A stretch of 64,000 nucleotides of DNA from JANSWY01 sp965267245 (GTDB lineage: Bacteria > Bacteroidota > Bacteroidia > Cytophagales > Cyclobacteriaceae). Shown piece after piece: positions 18,815-27,986 of this stretch (the first letter of the stretch is position 1; every line of letters begins with the position of its first letter). The stretch spans positions 6,138,001-6,202,000 of the forward strand of contig OZ253939.1 of NCBI GenBank assembly GCA_965267245.1, given 5' to 3'. Below the pieces are notes generated by a model. It saw only the letters and a program-made list of their open reading frames with translations, did no database searches and was not told where the DNA came from. Position numbers and translations under genes: made by a program.

Positions 18815-19250
18815 CAAATCTCACTTTTTTGATTCCAATTGGGGTATCAAAAACTTCCACTTCCTCAAAGCCCATTTTTAAATAAAGTGTAGTAGCAGGG
18901 CCATTGTCTACTCCAGTTTCCACCGTATAAAGGGATGAATCGAAAGTATCAAATACATGTTGTACAAGTTTCCTACCAATACCCTTTCTGAAATGATCAG
19001 GGTGTACAACCAGACTATTAATATGGGTACTACCGCGATCATGTTCAATTTCAATTACAGCTGCTAATTCATGGTTTTCCAGATAACCCAAAAATTGTGT
19101 CTCGCTGTTTATGAATTTTTCTAATGGTCGCTTTAATGGAGGAAATTCTTTCGCCCCTAATAGTTCGGCCTCAATTGCGTAGGATGCCTGAAATACATCC
19201 CTGATCTGCTGGGAAACTGAGCTATTTGAATGGTTTAAGGTAGTAATCAA
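18801..19250 (-). CDS. GNAT-family N-acetyltransferase
   Basis: 149 residues. The GNAT fold is recognisable from the central strand AAVIEIEHD, then INSLVVHPDHFRKGIGRKLVQHVF with the acetyl-CoA pyrophosphate-binding R..G.G/K motif, and the late TLYLKMGFEEVEVF. It would transfer an acetyl group from acetyl-CoA to an unidentified amine. The gene starts 4 nt after the end of the M48 peptidase gene, so it is the distal gene of that operon. Confidence 0.85.
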   Translation of the reverse strand: MITTLNHSNSSVSQQIRDVFQASYAIEAELLGAKEFPPLKRPLEKFINSETQFLGYLENHELAAVIEIEHDRGSTHINSLVVHPDHFRKGIGRKLVQHVFDTFDSSLYTVETGVDNGPATTLYLKMGFEEVEVFDTPIGIKKVRFEKRV

Positions 19251-19254
19251 AAGT

Positions 19255-21303
19255 TTAGTTACTTTGAATGGTTGAATTTTCCAGTAAACTCGCCTGATAG
19301 TTTAAAATAACTTGTTTTTTCACAAAATAACCTCTTGAGAGTAAGAAAATATAGTTGTTAAGCGCATTGAATAACATTTCAAGATTGTCTTCTTTATAAC
19401 TTTCATTTCCAAAATAGCTCCAGTTTCTTGACAGGTATTCATCGAAGTTAGATCGCATGGCATCAGTGATCTCGGGTTCATAAAGACTATCCTCTAACAA
19501 ATTTCTGATCTTATCTTTCAATTCAAATTCTAACAACTCAAACTCACTAAATTTCTTGCGTATTTCTTCATAAGGTAACGTGTAACTGATAAATTGAAGT
19601 GCCTCATTCATTCTACCATATATATCTTGATTCTTGTCGAACTTCTCATCATATTCAAAAAATACTGCATATAAACTCTCCAGTCTATCTGACTTATCCA
19701 GAGCATTGAAAAATGAATATATTTTAATATCATTCATTCTAATTTGCTCAGTCTTTTCGTCAAGATCAACATTCAGTCTTGTAATTAACTGAGAGGCCTC
19801 TTTGCGATTATACTTTTTGCCGTCGTAATCAAACGTCTTAATTGGAATGGATTTATCAGCAACCTGTTTGAGAAATTCTATATCGTTTTGAAGGGATATA
19901 ATTTCATAAACAAATTCTACCATTTTGTCAGAGAAAAGCTCCTTGATTCCTTCATTTTTAACATTTCCCGTTTCCTGAAAATCAAACTTAATAGGGTTTT
20001 TATCATCATAATAACCATTATAGATTTTTGGAAAGGAATTTTTCTCAACCTCTTCTTGATAATGGTTTGCAAATGTTGACTGGTCAATGAATTCTACCTT
20101 ATCTTGATATTTGACATTCTCAAATAACTTTCTCGTAAGTAATCTTTGACGATCTTCAAGGGATAGGAAAATGGTTTCAGCGGGTAAGTTATCAAGATCT
20201 TCAGCTCTCAAATTGGTAGCTTCCAATCGGGCAATTCTATCTTCTGTGCTAGGATGGGATGCCCATTGGTCTTTAACAACAAGTTTCGATTTATTGAATT
20301 TATTCAAGTCGTCTACTGTAACAACTGGAAAAGATTCTTTGATTGGTAATTCACTTTCCCTGGCTAGTTCCTGCATAACATAATATTGTTGCGGGTAAAT
20401 GTTTTGTGTGCAAATGTTATCGTTGAACTTCTGTTCGTAAAATGACATGACAGAATTGAAAGAATAGTCAGCCAGGGATAAGCGTAATAATGAACTTTTG
20501 AGCGGCTCATACCCTGTTACACTAGCAGCTATTTCATCTGCATGAAATTCCATTTCCCGAGATAATGCCATATAGCTTTTGTTGACCACTTCATACAGTT
20601 GTCTAAGTATCCATTGAACAACAGCAATTATTTGAACAGCAATGGCAACAAAAATTGAGAAGTACCCACTGATACTGGCCCATTTCTGGATCAACCGTTC
20701 ATAGGACTCATTGTCAAATAACATGTTAAATATCACCTGATTCACATTGTAGACATAACTACCTACTTTCATGCTCCTTTGAGAGAAGTGGCCAAATTCA
20801 TGTGATAAAATTGCTTTTAGTTCAGATCTGGTGACTGTATTCACCAAACCCATTCCTATTTGCAGATTTTTCCGGATCGGGAGGAACATGCTCCAGAAAC
20901 TCGAATCATAGAAAACTGAAGCATTCACATCAGAAGTTAAGTAAACCTTTTTCGGAAAAGTAGTTTGAACATCCTGTACTATCTGATCTATCAATTTGAA
21001 TAACTTAGGCTCATCCTTTCTAATTATCTCAACCATGTTTGAGCGCTCCACCTTATGTTTTGTAAACATAAATTTCAATAGGAAGATCAGTATTAAAAAT
21101 CCTAAACTAGCCAAACCGATTCCCAGCACAATAGTTAAAAATCGGGGAAATGAAACGATTAACATAAGACCTCCATAAACACTAAGAGCTGTAAGGCCTA
21201 TAGCTATTATTAGAAGGATAAAATACGTAATCACAAACAGAGTTATAGACAAAATAGCCTTGGTCGATTGTGACTTAAATTCTGGAGAAAGCTTTACTTC
21301 CAT
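19255..21303 (-). CDS. M48-family membrane zinc metallopeptidase with long C-terminal extension
   Basis: 682 residues, more than twice the length of HtpX-type enzymes. Two to three membrane helices at the N terminus (about 15-45 and 50-80) precede the peptidase domain. The zinc motif H168-E169-F-G-H172 is intact, and a downstream REMEFHADEIAAS segment supplies the third Glu ligand. A further hydrophobic helix pair lies between them (FSIFVAIAVQIIAVVQW). The C-terminal ~350 residues are charged and mostly helical with no recognised domain. M48 peptidases degrade damaged membrane or envelope proteins. Preceded 27 nt upstream by a membrane protein gene and followed after 4 nt by the GNAT gene. 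Confidence 0.88.
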   Translation of the reverse strand: MEVKLSPEFKSQSTKAILSITLFVITYFILLIIAIGLTALSVYGGLMLIVSFPRFLTIVLGIGLASLGFLILIFLLKFMFTKHKVERSNMVEIIRKDEPKLFKLIDQIVQDVQTTFPKKVYLTSDVNASVFYDSSFWSMFLPIRKNLQIGMGLVNTVTRSELKAILSHEFGHFSQRSMKVGSYVYNVNQVIFNMLFDNESYERLIQKWASISGYFSIFVAIAVQIIAVVQWILRQLYEVVNKSYMALSREMEFHADEIAASVTGYEPLKSSLLRLSLADYSFNSVMSFYEQKFNDNICTQNIYPQQYYVMQELARESELPIKESFPVVTVDDLNKFNKSKLVVKDQWASHPSTEDRIARLEATNLRAEDLDNLPAETIFLSLEDRQRLLTRKLFENVKYQDKVEFIDQSTFANHYQEEVEKNSFPKIYNGYYDDKNPIKFDFQETGNVKNEGIKELFSDKMVEFVYEIISLQNDIEFLKQVADKSIPIKTFDYDGKKYNRKEASQLITRLNVDLDEKTEQIRMNDIKIYSFFNALDKSDRLESLYAVFFEYDEKFDKNQDIYGRMNEALQFISYTLPYEEIRKKFSEFELLEFELKDKIRNLLEDSLYEPEITDAMRSNFDEYLSRNWSYFGNESYKEDNLEMLFNALNNYIFLLSRGYFVKKQVILNYQASLLENSTIQSN

Positions 21304-21330
21304 TCTTGAATGTTTTGAAACTCTATAGGT

Positions 21331-21999
21331 TTATTGACTTCTAAGTGTAGCTAATTCCTCTTCAGTGAATGTTCTAAAAGAGAATTTGTAACCTTCATAA
21401 CCCGCAATACCATAGAAGACAATATCCATAGCGCTAAAGGTTTCAGCCATTACTTCAAAAAAGTAGCTGTAATCAAACAGGATCAATGTCTCGAAAAAAC
21501 CAAGACCCTCAGACAATGAGTAGAATCCAATAATACTGAAGAAATTACCTAATACACAGCTTAGAACCGCTATTGTTCCCCCTAGAAATCCGAAAATTGG
21601 ATCCATTCCTTTGCCAGCATATCGCATTGAAAATCCAACGCCGGCTCCTATGGCCAATGCCATATAACCAATTTGGTACTCAGTAGCCACAGTAATCAGA
21701 CCCCACAGAATTGCGCCTAATAACCCTACACATACTCCAACAATCACGGCTCTAGATAGGTTTTGCTCAAGTCTCAGTGATTCCATTGCTTCATTAGATA
21801 TCATACCATGAAGTTCAGTGGAGGGAATTGGTTCAACTTCAGTTTGTTCAACTTTAACAGTCTCATCAAGATTGAAACTTGGGCATTCATTTTCGAAATT
21901 CGGCTTTTCATTAGTGATGGAACAGACCATACCTATGTTCATGTCCATTTTTCTGTTAGTACATCTCTTGCAAAAAGACAATTGTTCTTCTAGTGTCAT
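21331..21999 (-). CDS. Membrane protein with N-terminal cysteine (zinc-ribbon-like) motif
   Basis: 222 residues. The N terminus has four Cys in a CxxC ... C ... C arrangement (SFCKRCTNRKMD, MVCSITNEKP, NECPSF), a short zinc-ribbon-like module common on Bacteroidota membrane proteins. An acidic linker leads to about four hydrophobic helices from residue ~80 (VIVGVCVGLLGAILWGL, IGYMALAIGAGVGFSM, FGFLGGTIAVLSCVLGN and a final one). The C-terminal tail is cytoplasmic-like. First gene of an operon with the M48 peptidase and GNAT genes. No function is known; a scaffold or substrate of the peptidase is conceivable. Confidence 0.7.
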   Translation of the reverse strand: MTLEEQLSFCKRCTNRKMDMNIGMVCSITNEKPNFENECPSFNLDETVKVEQTEVEPIPSTELHGMISNEAMESLRLEQNLSRAVIVGVCVGLLGAILWGLITVATEYQIGYMALAIGAGVGFSMRYAGKGMDPIFGFLGGTIAVLSCVLGNFFSIIGFYSLSEGLGFFETLILFDYSYFFEVMAETFSAMDIVFYGIAGYEGYKFSFRTFTEEELATLRSQ

Positions 22000-22130
22000 T
22001 GGTATAAATGATTATAGTTAGTGATAAAAACAGTATGTTGATTGACTTATGGTCAATGTTAACAAGCTGTAAAATAGAACTTTCCGGAAGTTGTTACAAA
22101 TGGAATTTGCAAAAGTGTGTAGTAGACACG

Positions 22131-23018
22131 TTAACCAATCACTACAGAGGTCATGCTGATACTACCCATAACCAACTTGTCATTGAATAGAGAAAGATTA
22201 TCAGATTTTCCTTGTAAACCAATGGTGTAGATCAAAGGGAGAAAATGATCAGGAGAAGGTATGGCCAGGTTCCAGGCTTGTCCTTGATTTTGATAGGCTA
22301 ACAAAGGATCAATATTTCCATCAACCAATAATTCATTGATTTTTGCCCTTGCTTCTCTTGCCCAATCGTACCCATGGTCATCTAAATCTGCTCCTTTCCA
22401 GTCAATCATTCTTAGGTTATGGACAATATTTCCACTTCCGATGATTAAAACTCCTTTGTCTCTCAACTGTGCGAGTCTTTGCGCTAATTCAAAATGATAA
22501 GATGGGGGTTTGGTATAGTCAATGCTTAATTGTATTACAGGAATGTTCGCTTCAGGGTACATATGCTTGATGACAGACCAGGCGCCATGATCCAGTCCCC
22601 ATTCATGATCAAGGTCAACATCATAACCAGATAATATTTTGGCAGTTTCTTCAGCAAGTTCAGGGTTACCAGGGGCAGGGTACTGAACAGCAAATAGTTC
22701 TTTCGGGAACCCATAAAAGTCGTGGATGGTTTTGGGACTTTCCATGGCAGTCACCATCGTCCCCTTAGTGAACCAGTGCGCGGAGATACATAGAATGGCT
22801 TTAGGAGCAGGCTCAATAGCCCGCCCTGCTTCACGAAAACCCTTTACAAATTGATTTTCTTCGATGGCATTCATCGGACTCCCATGTCCAAGAAATAGCG
22901 CTGGCATACGATCTGAATTTGATAGACTATCTGCCAGCTTATTAAGGTCCTGAAGTGTATTCATACTGCTCATAAATGGAGCAACGCCCATTAATTTTAA
23001 AAACTCGTTTCTTTTCAT
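22131..23018 (-). CDS. ygiD: LigB-type extradiol dioxygenase, 4,5-DOPA dioxygenase family (YgiD-like)
   Basis: 295 residues. Class III extradiol ring-cleavage fold: LFLGHGSPMN (His45), CISAHWF (His81), LDHEWGLDHGAWSV, and IGSGNIVHNLR (His200) match the metal-binding and catalytic His positions of YgiD/DODA enzymes. These convert L-DOPA-like catechols to ring-opened products. About 35 residues precede the core, with a start (KRNEFLKLMGVAPF) that looks like a decayed or Tat-type leader, so periplasmic export is possible. It stands alone, 95 nt from the downstream end of the oxidoreductase gene on the same strand. Confidence 0.88.
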   Translation of the reverse strand: MKRNEFLKLMGVAPFMSSMNTLQDLNKLADSLSNSDRMPALFLGHGSPMNAIEENQFVKGFREAGRAIEPAPKAILCISAHWFTKGTMVTAMESPKTIHDFYGFPKELFAVQYPAPGNPELAEETAKILSGYDVDLDHEWGLDHGAWSVIKHMYPEANIPVIQLSIDYTKPPSYHFELAQRLAQLRDKGVLIIGSGNIVHNLRMIDWKGADLDDHGYDWAREARAKINELLVDGNIDPLLAYQNQGQAWNLAIPSPDHFLPLIYTIGLQGKSDNLSLFNDKLVMGSISMTSVVIG

Positions 23019-23113
23019 GGTTAGTCGTGACCACCGTAATAATCACTTTCACAGACTGAAAGTTCCTCGAATTTAATAAATTAATGTATGTACATCTAAT
23101 TTTTAATGTAGCT

Positions 23114-24214
23114 TTATTCTAAATTGATTGTTTTACCTTCTTTGGCACTTCTTACAGCAGCATCCAGGATCTCCATGACAATCATATTGTTATCCAGAGA
23201 TGAAAGGTCATACGGTGAAGTATCAATATCATTTCTAATAACTGCCACGAAATATGCGAATGGGTCATCATAAGGGGCTTTTCGTTCTTCCAGCGTGTAT
23301 TGTTGCTCGTCAAACCCATCATAACCCTCAGCAATTCTAACTCTAAGGTTGTGGCGATTATCCGCATGGATTACTCCTTTTAACCCATAAATCTCCATGT
23401 CTTTTCTTCCAATTGGCCAGTTCCAGGAAGGTTCAATAATGGCTGTTGCACTTTCGTAGGTCAAAAGAATTGTCGCTTCGTCATCTACTTTAGGGTTGTT
23501 TTCGGGTTGTAATTGTTGGGTAACAGCTGTGACAGACGTAGGGCGTTCGCCATCCATGATCCAGGTCATTAAATTGGCTCCATAACAACCAAAATCTATT
23601 ATGGCACCTCCTCCATTGAGTATAGGGTCTGTGAGCCATTCTAGAAACTCAGGATCTACACCAATTTTCTTGGGTCCTCTGTGGCCGTCTCTCACAATTA
23701 CTTTTCTTACATCGCCAATGAGGGTGTCCTTTTTTAGTATATCGTAAGCTTTGTGATTAGTGGGGTACCAGGTAGTTTCATAGTTAGTAAGGAGCTGTAT
23801 GTCATGCTTTTCAGCAAGCGCATACATTTTTTGAGCGTGTTCCAGGCTAACTGCAAGCGGTTTTTCCACCATTACATGTACGCCAAGAGGTGCAAACTTC
23901 TCAACCACACTGAGATGATCATATATGGTACCAAATGCTGTGACTGCTTCAGGTTTTTCAGACTTGATGAGATCATCCATAGTTTTGAATACCTTAGACG
24001 CTGGAAAATTGTACTGGTCTGTGTACCTTTTAGCCAATACCGCATTGGGCTCAACAATCCCAACAATCTTGATTTCGCCTCTCTTTTCACTATTGAATAT
24101 CCAGTGTACATGAGTATGTGTGAGGCCAATCACCCCGATTTTCATTGGTTTAGCTTTTGCTGACAGATTTAAAACCATAGCGAGTAGCCCAATTAGTATT
24201 AAAAAATTCTTCAT
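23114..24214 (-). CDS. Secreted Gfo/Idh/MocA-family oxidoreductase
   Basis: 366 residues. A signal peptide (hydrophobic residues 3-18) precedes a Rossmann domain starting MKIGVIGLTHTHVHW, in which the usual GxGxxG is replaced by GLTHTH. The family EKP motif is intact at E117-K118-P119. The C-terminal alpha/beta dehydrogenase domain includes IIDFGCYGANL and a TYESATAIIEPSWNWP strand. Exported members of this family act on sugars or glycosides in the periplasm with tightly bound NAD(P). Substrate is not evident. Neighbours: the DOPA dioxygenase-like gene downstream and a pseudogene upstream. Confidence 0.85.
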   Translation of the reverse strand: MKNFLILIGLLAMVLNLSAKAKPMKIGVIGLTHTHVHWIFNSEKRGEIKIVGIVEPNAVLAKRYTDQYNFPASKVFKTMDDLIKSEKPEAVTAFGTIYDHLSVVEKFAPLGVHVMVEKPLAVSLEHAQKMYALAEKHDIQLLTNYETTWYPTNHKAYDILKKDTLIGDVRKVIVRDGHRGPKKIGVDPEFLEWLTDPILNGGGAIIDFGCYGANLMTWIMDGERPTSVTAVTQQLQPENNPKVDDEATILLTYESATAIIEPSWNWPIGRKDMEIYGLKGVIHADNRHNLRVRIAEGYDGFDEQQYTLEERKAPYDDPFAYFVAVIRNDIDTSPYDLSSLDNNMIVMEILDAAVRSAKEGKTINLE

Positions 24215-24285
24215 CTTACCATTTTATATTTTCGAGATGAAACTAATAAAAATTGGTAAAGCATTAGCCAAAAAAATAAGATATA

Positions 24286-25043
24286 TCACATTACAAAACC
24301 ATCAACAAGGAACCTGGAAATCAGAAATAGTAGCACCACCACTCCGATAGGAAGAAAATTTAATTTTCCAGAATATATATTCTTGACTTCACTATTTTGG
24401 CTAGCCTTAAGTATCCTAATAACTGAAGGAGTCAACATTACAGGTAAAACCAATGGGAAAACAAGACTTACAGGTGTAGGAGCAGGGAGTGATACTAAAA
24501 CATTAAAAACAGTACCAATCATTAGCGGAAGGATGAACAACTGTTTAACTGTAGTCGACCATTTGTTGTTTTGATCTCCAATAGCAGCAGGTAAATAGGT
24601 ACTTATAACAGGTGTTAGTACTCTGAAAAATAGTATTATACCGAATAATCCAAGTATTGAAAGTCTATATTGAGCAGGTTGTGAAACCTCAAAGCAGTAT
24701 ATATCTTTCCTGTATCTCCGTAAGGGACAAATGGTCCCATGATCACATAGCCAAAGAAAATAATTCCACCAACTACGGCCAGCCACCACAAAAAGGTGTA
24801 TAATTTTGGACAGAAGATTTCTTGAGTAAAACAAGCACCAATATCCATTGTATCAATGAAAATTATGGACCGGCTACAGCAATTGAAGCATTTTGGTGTT
24901 GTGCAACACCGGTTTCAGAATATGACACGTAAGTATGATAAAGTGTCGCTTTCATGAGCCAATTCATGCAGAAAAGTGGTCAGAACAAAGGCAATGATGA
25001 AATAAGAGGTTTGGTTAATAATGCCTGAATGGAAGGTTCGCAT
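24286..25043 (-). pseudogene. Decayed HExxH (M50-like) integral membrane protein, frameshifted
   Basis: Reading leftwards from ATG at 25043, an N-terminal segment ends in a membrane helix plus zinc motif (FIIAFVLTTFLHELAH). The frame is then lost near 24956. Similarity continues one frame over (LYHTYVSYSETGVAQHQN, then AVAGP) until a TAA stop at 24863-24865, and beyond the stop as FSLIQWILVLVLLKK. Near 24785 it jumps again to IIFFGYVIMGPFVPYGDTGK, and near 24665 to a third frame (SILGLFGIILFFRVL) that runs to TGA at 24286. At least three frameshifts and one nonsense codon interrupt an original protein of about 250 residues. The order HELAH, conserved AGP helix, then PFVPYGDTG is that of M50-like HExxH membrane proteins of Bacteroidota. 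No intact start-to-stop protein exists here. Confidence 0.75.
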
Positions 25044-25130
25044 CTTTTTTATGCTTAGATGCAAAAGTGAATACGCTGGTTACAAATGAAAAGGGCGACT
25101 CAGCTAAGGCCAAGCCGCCAGTGCGTAGGA

Positions 25131-25349
25131 TTACACGCTTTTCTTATCTTTTACTGCACATGTACTGATTCCAAATGGTGCGTAAAGAGGACAAAACCTG
25201 ACAAGACTAGTCAGTAAAAACACACCTCCAAGAATTAGTAATACAATGCCTACTACTCCACCAATTATTCCAGTGAAGTACAATGCTGCTATTGCAAAGG
25301 CAAGGATTATTCTGATAACCCTATCTGCTGAACCCATATTGATTTTCAT
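25131..25349 (-). CDS. Small DUF2892 inner-membrane protein
   Basis: 72 residues. Starts MKINMGSADRVIRIILAFA, followed by two membrane helices (about 14-30 and 32-50) and ends with the family hallmark RFCPLYAPFGISTC, i.e. the YgaP-type DUF2892 domain. Function is unknown; in other bacteria DUF2892 occurs alone or fused to rhodanese domains. It is the last member of a leftward gene run headed by DUF2157, with the Crp/Fnr gene 165 nt upstream and a tiny frame between. Confidence 0.85.
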   Translation of the reverse strand: MKINMGSADRVIRIILAFAIAALYFTGIIGGVVGIVLLILGGVFLLTSLVRFCPLYAPFGISTCAVKDKKSV

Positions 25350-25361
25350 AACTCAAGAATT

Positions 25362-25454
25362 TTATTTTGATAAATATTGAATCAGTAGAACAATCCCTGT
25401 AATGAGCGTTATGCAGGTTATACACATTGCTATGAATTTTAGGACTTTGTTCAT
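25362..25454 (-). CDS. Possible 30-residue single-helix membrane peptide
   Basis: ATG at 25454 (complement) to TAA at 25362. The predicted peptide begins MNKVLKFIAM and continues as one hydrophobic helix with two Cys (CITC), ending QYLSK. It is preceded by the purine-rich sequence GATCGAG. It lies between the Crp/Fnr and DUF2892 genes in the same direction, 12 nt before the DUF2892 start, so it may be part of the operon. Evidence is only composition, position and start context; it could be chance. Confidence 0.35.
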   Translation of the reverse strand: MNKVLKFIAMCITCITLITGIVLLIQYLSK

Positions 25455-25514
25455 CTCGATCTTTTTATCAAAGGTATGAGGGACAAAATCTCTGTGCAGT
25501 GACCTAAGTCACCA

Positions 25515-26141
25515 CTACAGAATTTCAATACTATTGGAGTGCTGGATTACCTTATTTTCGATTTCAAGTTTTTTAATTACACGGCTGATCACTTCTCTTG
25601 CAGTACCCAGCTCTGAAGCTATTTGTCTGTGAGAAATTTTCAGTGGGTTTTTATTGGTGAGCGCAGTTTTTTCTTTGAGGTAGTCATAAAGTCGTTGGTC
25701 CATTCGGTTAAACATCACGTGGTGAATGGTGTCGAGTAGGTCGCTGTAACGTTGTTTATATTGATTGAAGAAGAGGAGATTGATATTCGGGAATTGCTGT
25801 GTCCACACACTACATTGATCAGTTGGGAGTAAGAGTGCTTTGGTATCTTCTTCAGTGCTTGCATAGACTTTACTGGGTTCATTACCCAATCCGGCAGCAA
25901 AAGACATGATACAGCTTTCATTAGGTTTGATATAATAAAGTAGTAATTCTTTGTCTTCATGCCTTGTATAGACCTTGATCAAACCTTCCAGGACCAGAGG
26001 TATGACTTTGACATACTGCCCTTCTCGCAAAATTTCTGTTTGTGACGGGACTTCTTTGTATATAGAATGTTTGATGATTTCCTCTGCAATCTTATTTCCG
26101 AGGATATTAGATAATTGTCGATTTCTTTCTTCCAGATTCAT
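25515..26141 (-). CDS. Crp/Fnr-family transcriptional regulator
   Basis: 208 residues. The N-terminal cyclic-nucleotide-binding-like beta-roll spans about 20-115 (ILREGQYVKVIPLVLEGLIKVYTRHEDKE), followed by the dimer helix and a winged helix with LKISHRQIASELGTAREVISRVIKKLE, a typical Crp recognition helix. It lacks the N-terminal Fe-S cysteines of FNR, and the cAMP-binding RXS motif is not evident, so the effector is unknown. The start overlaps the upstream GDYXXLXY gene stop by 4 nt. Co-location with DUF2892 is frequent in Bacteroidota and suggests a redox, nitric-oxide or sulfur stress response. Confidence 0.88.
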   Translation of the reverse strand: MNLEERNRQLSNILGNKIAEEIIKHSIYKEVPSQTEILREGQYVKVIPLVLEGLIKVYTRHEDKELLLYYIKPNESCIMSFAAGLGNEPSKVYASTEEDTKALLLPTDQCSVWTQQFPNINLLFFNQYKQRYSDLLDTIHHVMFNRMDQRLYDYLKEKTALTNKNPLKISHRQIASELGTAREVISRVIKKLEIENKVIQHSNSIEIL

Positions 26142-26719
26142 TGTGGTGTTACTGGTATTTGCTGTTGTTTAATTATGATATCACCAATTGGAATATCATT
26201 GATCAATACATTTTCCAATACTGCATCGCCATCTTTAATACTTACCAGTGCACAAGTGATTTGTTTTGAGTCAAAGGAAGCATCCCAATATGTTTCTTCC
26301 GCCCGGGGTGCTTTAGATTCTTCCATGTAAAACCTTGTGAAGGGATATTCAATAAACAACTCATTATTTACAGAAACGTAACTGATTTCAGCTTTAACGT
26401 AATCTACTCTGGCAGGTGCTTCTTTGGATACATCAATTATTTTGGCAAATCCTTCGCCATCCTCATCCAGATGCACAAAAACTGTTTGTCCGTTGACCCA
26501 ATCATCTTTGTTTTCAATTTTGAAAGTATTTTCATCAAATGAAAGGGTAATGAATTTACCTCTAAATGGATCATTGGGATCAACAGGAGCTGTTTTGAAT
26601 TTGAGTTTCCTTCCTTCTGTGAGCACCTTTTCCCTGCTGAAGATCATACTGGCCGGGACATATAATTGTATGAGAGCAACCAAAGTAAACGCAAGTATGA
26701 CGAATTGTTTTCTATCCAT
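26138..26719 (-). CDS. GDYXXLXY-domain membrane-anchored protein
   Basis: 193 residues from the ATG at 26719; the frame extends to a TTG at 26758 but that would intrude far into DUF2157. One membrane anchor at the N terminus (residues ~5-22, FVILAFTLVALIQLYVPASMI). The body has VDPNDPFRGKFITLSFDEN, the characteristic DP.D.FRG.Y/F.L phrase of COG4929 (GDYXXLXY) proteins, followed by beta-rich sequence. These proteins are almost always encoded beside DUF2157 membrane proteins, as here (8-nt overlap). Function unknown. Confidence 0.82.
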   Translation of the reverse strand: MDRKQFVILAFTLVALIQLYVPASMIFSREKVLTEGRKLKFKTAPVDPNDPFRGKFITLSFDENTFKIENKDDWVNGQTVFVHLDEDGEGFAKIIDVSKEAPARVDYVKAEISYVSVNNELFIEYPFTRFYMEESKAPRAEETYWDASFDSKQITCALVSIKDGDAVLENVLINDIPIGDIIIKQQQIPVTPQ

Positions 26720-27986
26720 TTTCCTTTCGTTTTTTAAGCATCCAATAATTTGTCGCAAAGAATCCAGCTCCTACCAGTAGAAACATTAAACCTCGCATCA
26801 CAAAACTGATCTTTGCATCAAAGAAACGGCAAATGATCAAGGCAGTTATAGTGAGTAATCCATAGTTTAAAATTCCCAGGTGCTCCTTTTGTCCACCCTC
26901 CCTGATCGTGAGTAAACCCACTCCTAAAATCATTAAATTGATTACAACTATGCTGGATTTGGAAAATAAGCCAACTACGAAGCACAACCAGAACAATAAG
27001 AAAACCAAAGCAACTGGTTTCTCAAGAATAAACTGGAGATTTAGTTTTTTGAATAGCAGGGTAGCCCCAATGCCAGTTAAAATAAGCGATGTGTAGAGTT
27101 CAGGTGCTTCCAGCAATGAATCAAATTCTTTAACCAGGAGTTCCTCCCAAAACCAATTGAAACTCAGTGTAAGCAATAAAATAATAGTTCCCAGGGATCC
27201 CATTACCTTAAAGCCATTATTCACCAGTTTTTGCTTGTCAAAATATGCCAGATCACCGATAAGATATAATAGCCCAAATAAACTCATATAAGCTGTGAAC
27301 ATTAGTTCTTCATAGTGGCTTGCCAAAGTACCGAGCGTTATGATCACCGATAAGGGGAAGAACCAATTATGAAATGTCATGAAATTGCTATGAGGTTTGT
27401 TCCTGAATAACAGGTAGTAATGTGGAACAGCTGAAAGTAGCAGGGCCCAGTAAAGATAGGATGTTTCGTTTGGATAGGACCAGTAACTCACATGACAGGC
27501 ATAGTAAGTGATTCCACAAATAAATAGTAGTGACGTAACGCTTGACCTCAGCAGATAGATCAATGGAAGGCACAGCAACATCCAGGTGCTGGTAAACGGA
27601 CCAACGCCCCCGGGAATATTGTAGATTTGACCAACAAGTGAAATACTTGCGCCAATCGCAAAGAGAAGGTACACACCACTACTTTCACGCCAGGCTGTGT
27701 TGTCTGATTTTTTTACTAATACATAGAAGCAGATTGCCTGACCGATGACTAAAGGTAAAAAAGCAAAAACGGTCTTTGAACTCCTGCTGAGGTCATCCCA
27801 ATTATGTGCAATTATCAAAATTATTCCGAGACCAACTAAAATAGCACCTAACACTGCAAACACTATGAAAAGTCTATTGCTGGTATTGCTCTCTTTTTGC
27901 TTATAGAATTCCCGAATACTATCAGCTGTTTGTTGGTCAATCACCTTCGCCTCAAGTAGCTCAGGGATGTCTTTTTCTACTCCCAT
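26712..27986 (-). CDS. DUF2157 polytopic membrane protein
   Basis: 424 residues. The N-terminal ~45 residues are a helical cytoplasmic segment (VIDQQTADSIREFYKQKES) typical of DUF2157. They precede roughly twelve membrane helices, beginning FIVFAVLGAILVGLGIILIIAHNWDDLSR, with the conserved AHNW motif. It ends in KKRKENG. DUF2157 and GDYXXLXY proteins form a conserved pair of unknown function, possibly sensing or holding membrane state. First gene of the leftward operon that continues into the Crp/Fnr gene. Confidence 0.85.
   Translation of the reverse strand: MGVEKDIPELLEAKVIDQQTADSIREFYKQKESNTSNRLFIVFAVLGAILVGLGIILIIAHNWDDLSRSSKTVFAFLPLVIGQAICFYVLVKKSDNTAWRESSGVYLLFAIGASISLVGQIYNIPGGVGPFTSTWMLLCLPLIYLLRSSVTSLLFICGITYYACHVSYWSYPNETSYLYWALLLSAVPHYYLLFRNKPHSNFMTFHNWFFPLSVIITLGTLASHYEELMFTAYMSLFGLLYLIGDLAYFDKQKLVNNGFKVMGSLGTIILLLTLSFNWFWEELLVKEFDSLLEAPELYTSLILTGIGATLLFKKLNLQFILEKPVALVFLLFWLCFVVGLFSKSSIVVINLMILGVGLLTIREGGQKEHLGILNYGLLTITALIICRFFDAKISFVMRGLMFLLVGAGFFATNYWMLKKRKENG

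Noticed and set aside
24286..24834. A single intact 182-residue membrane protein gene
   Set aside because: Its first ~60 residues are out of frame with the conserved segment found in the overlapping frame at 24636-24848, showing the frame is only the tail of a frameshifted gene.
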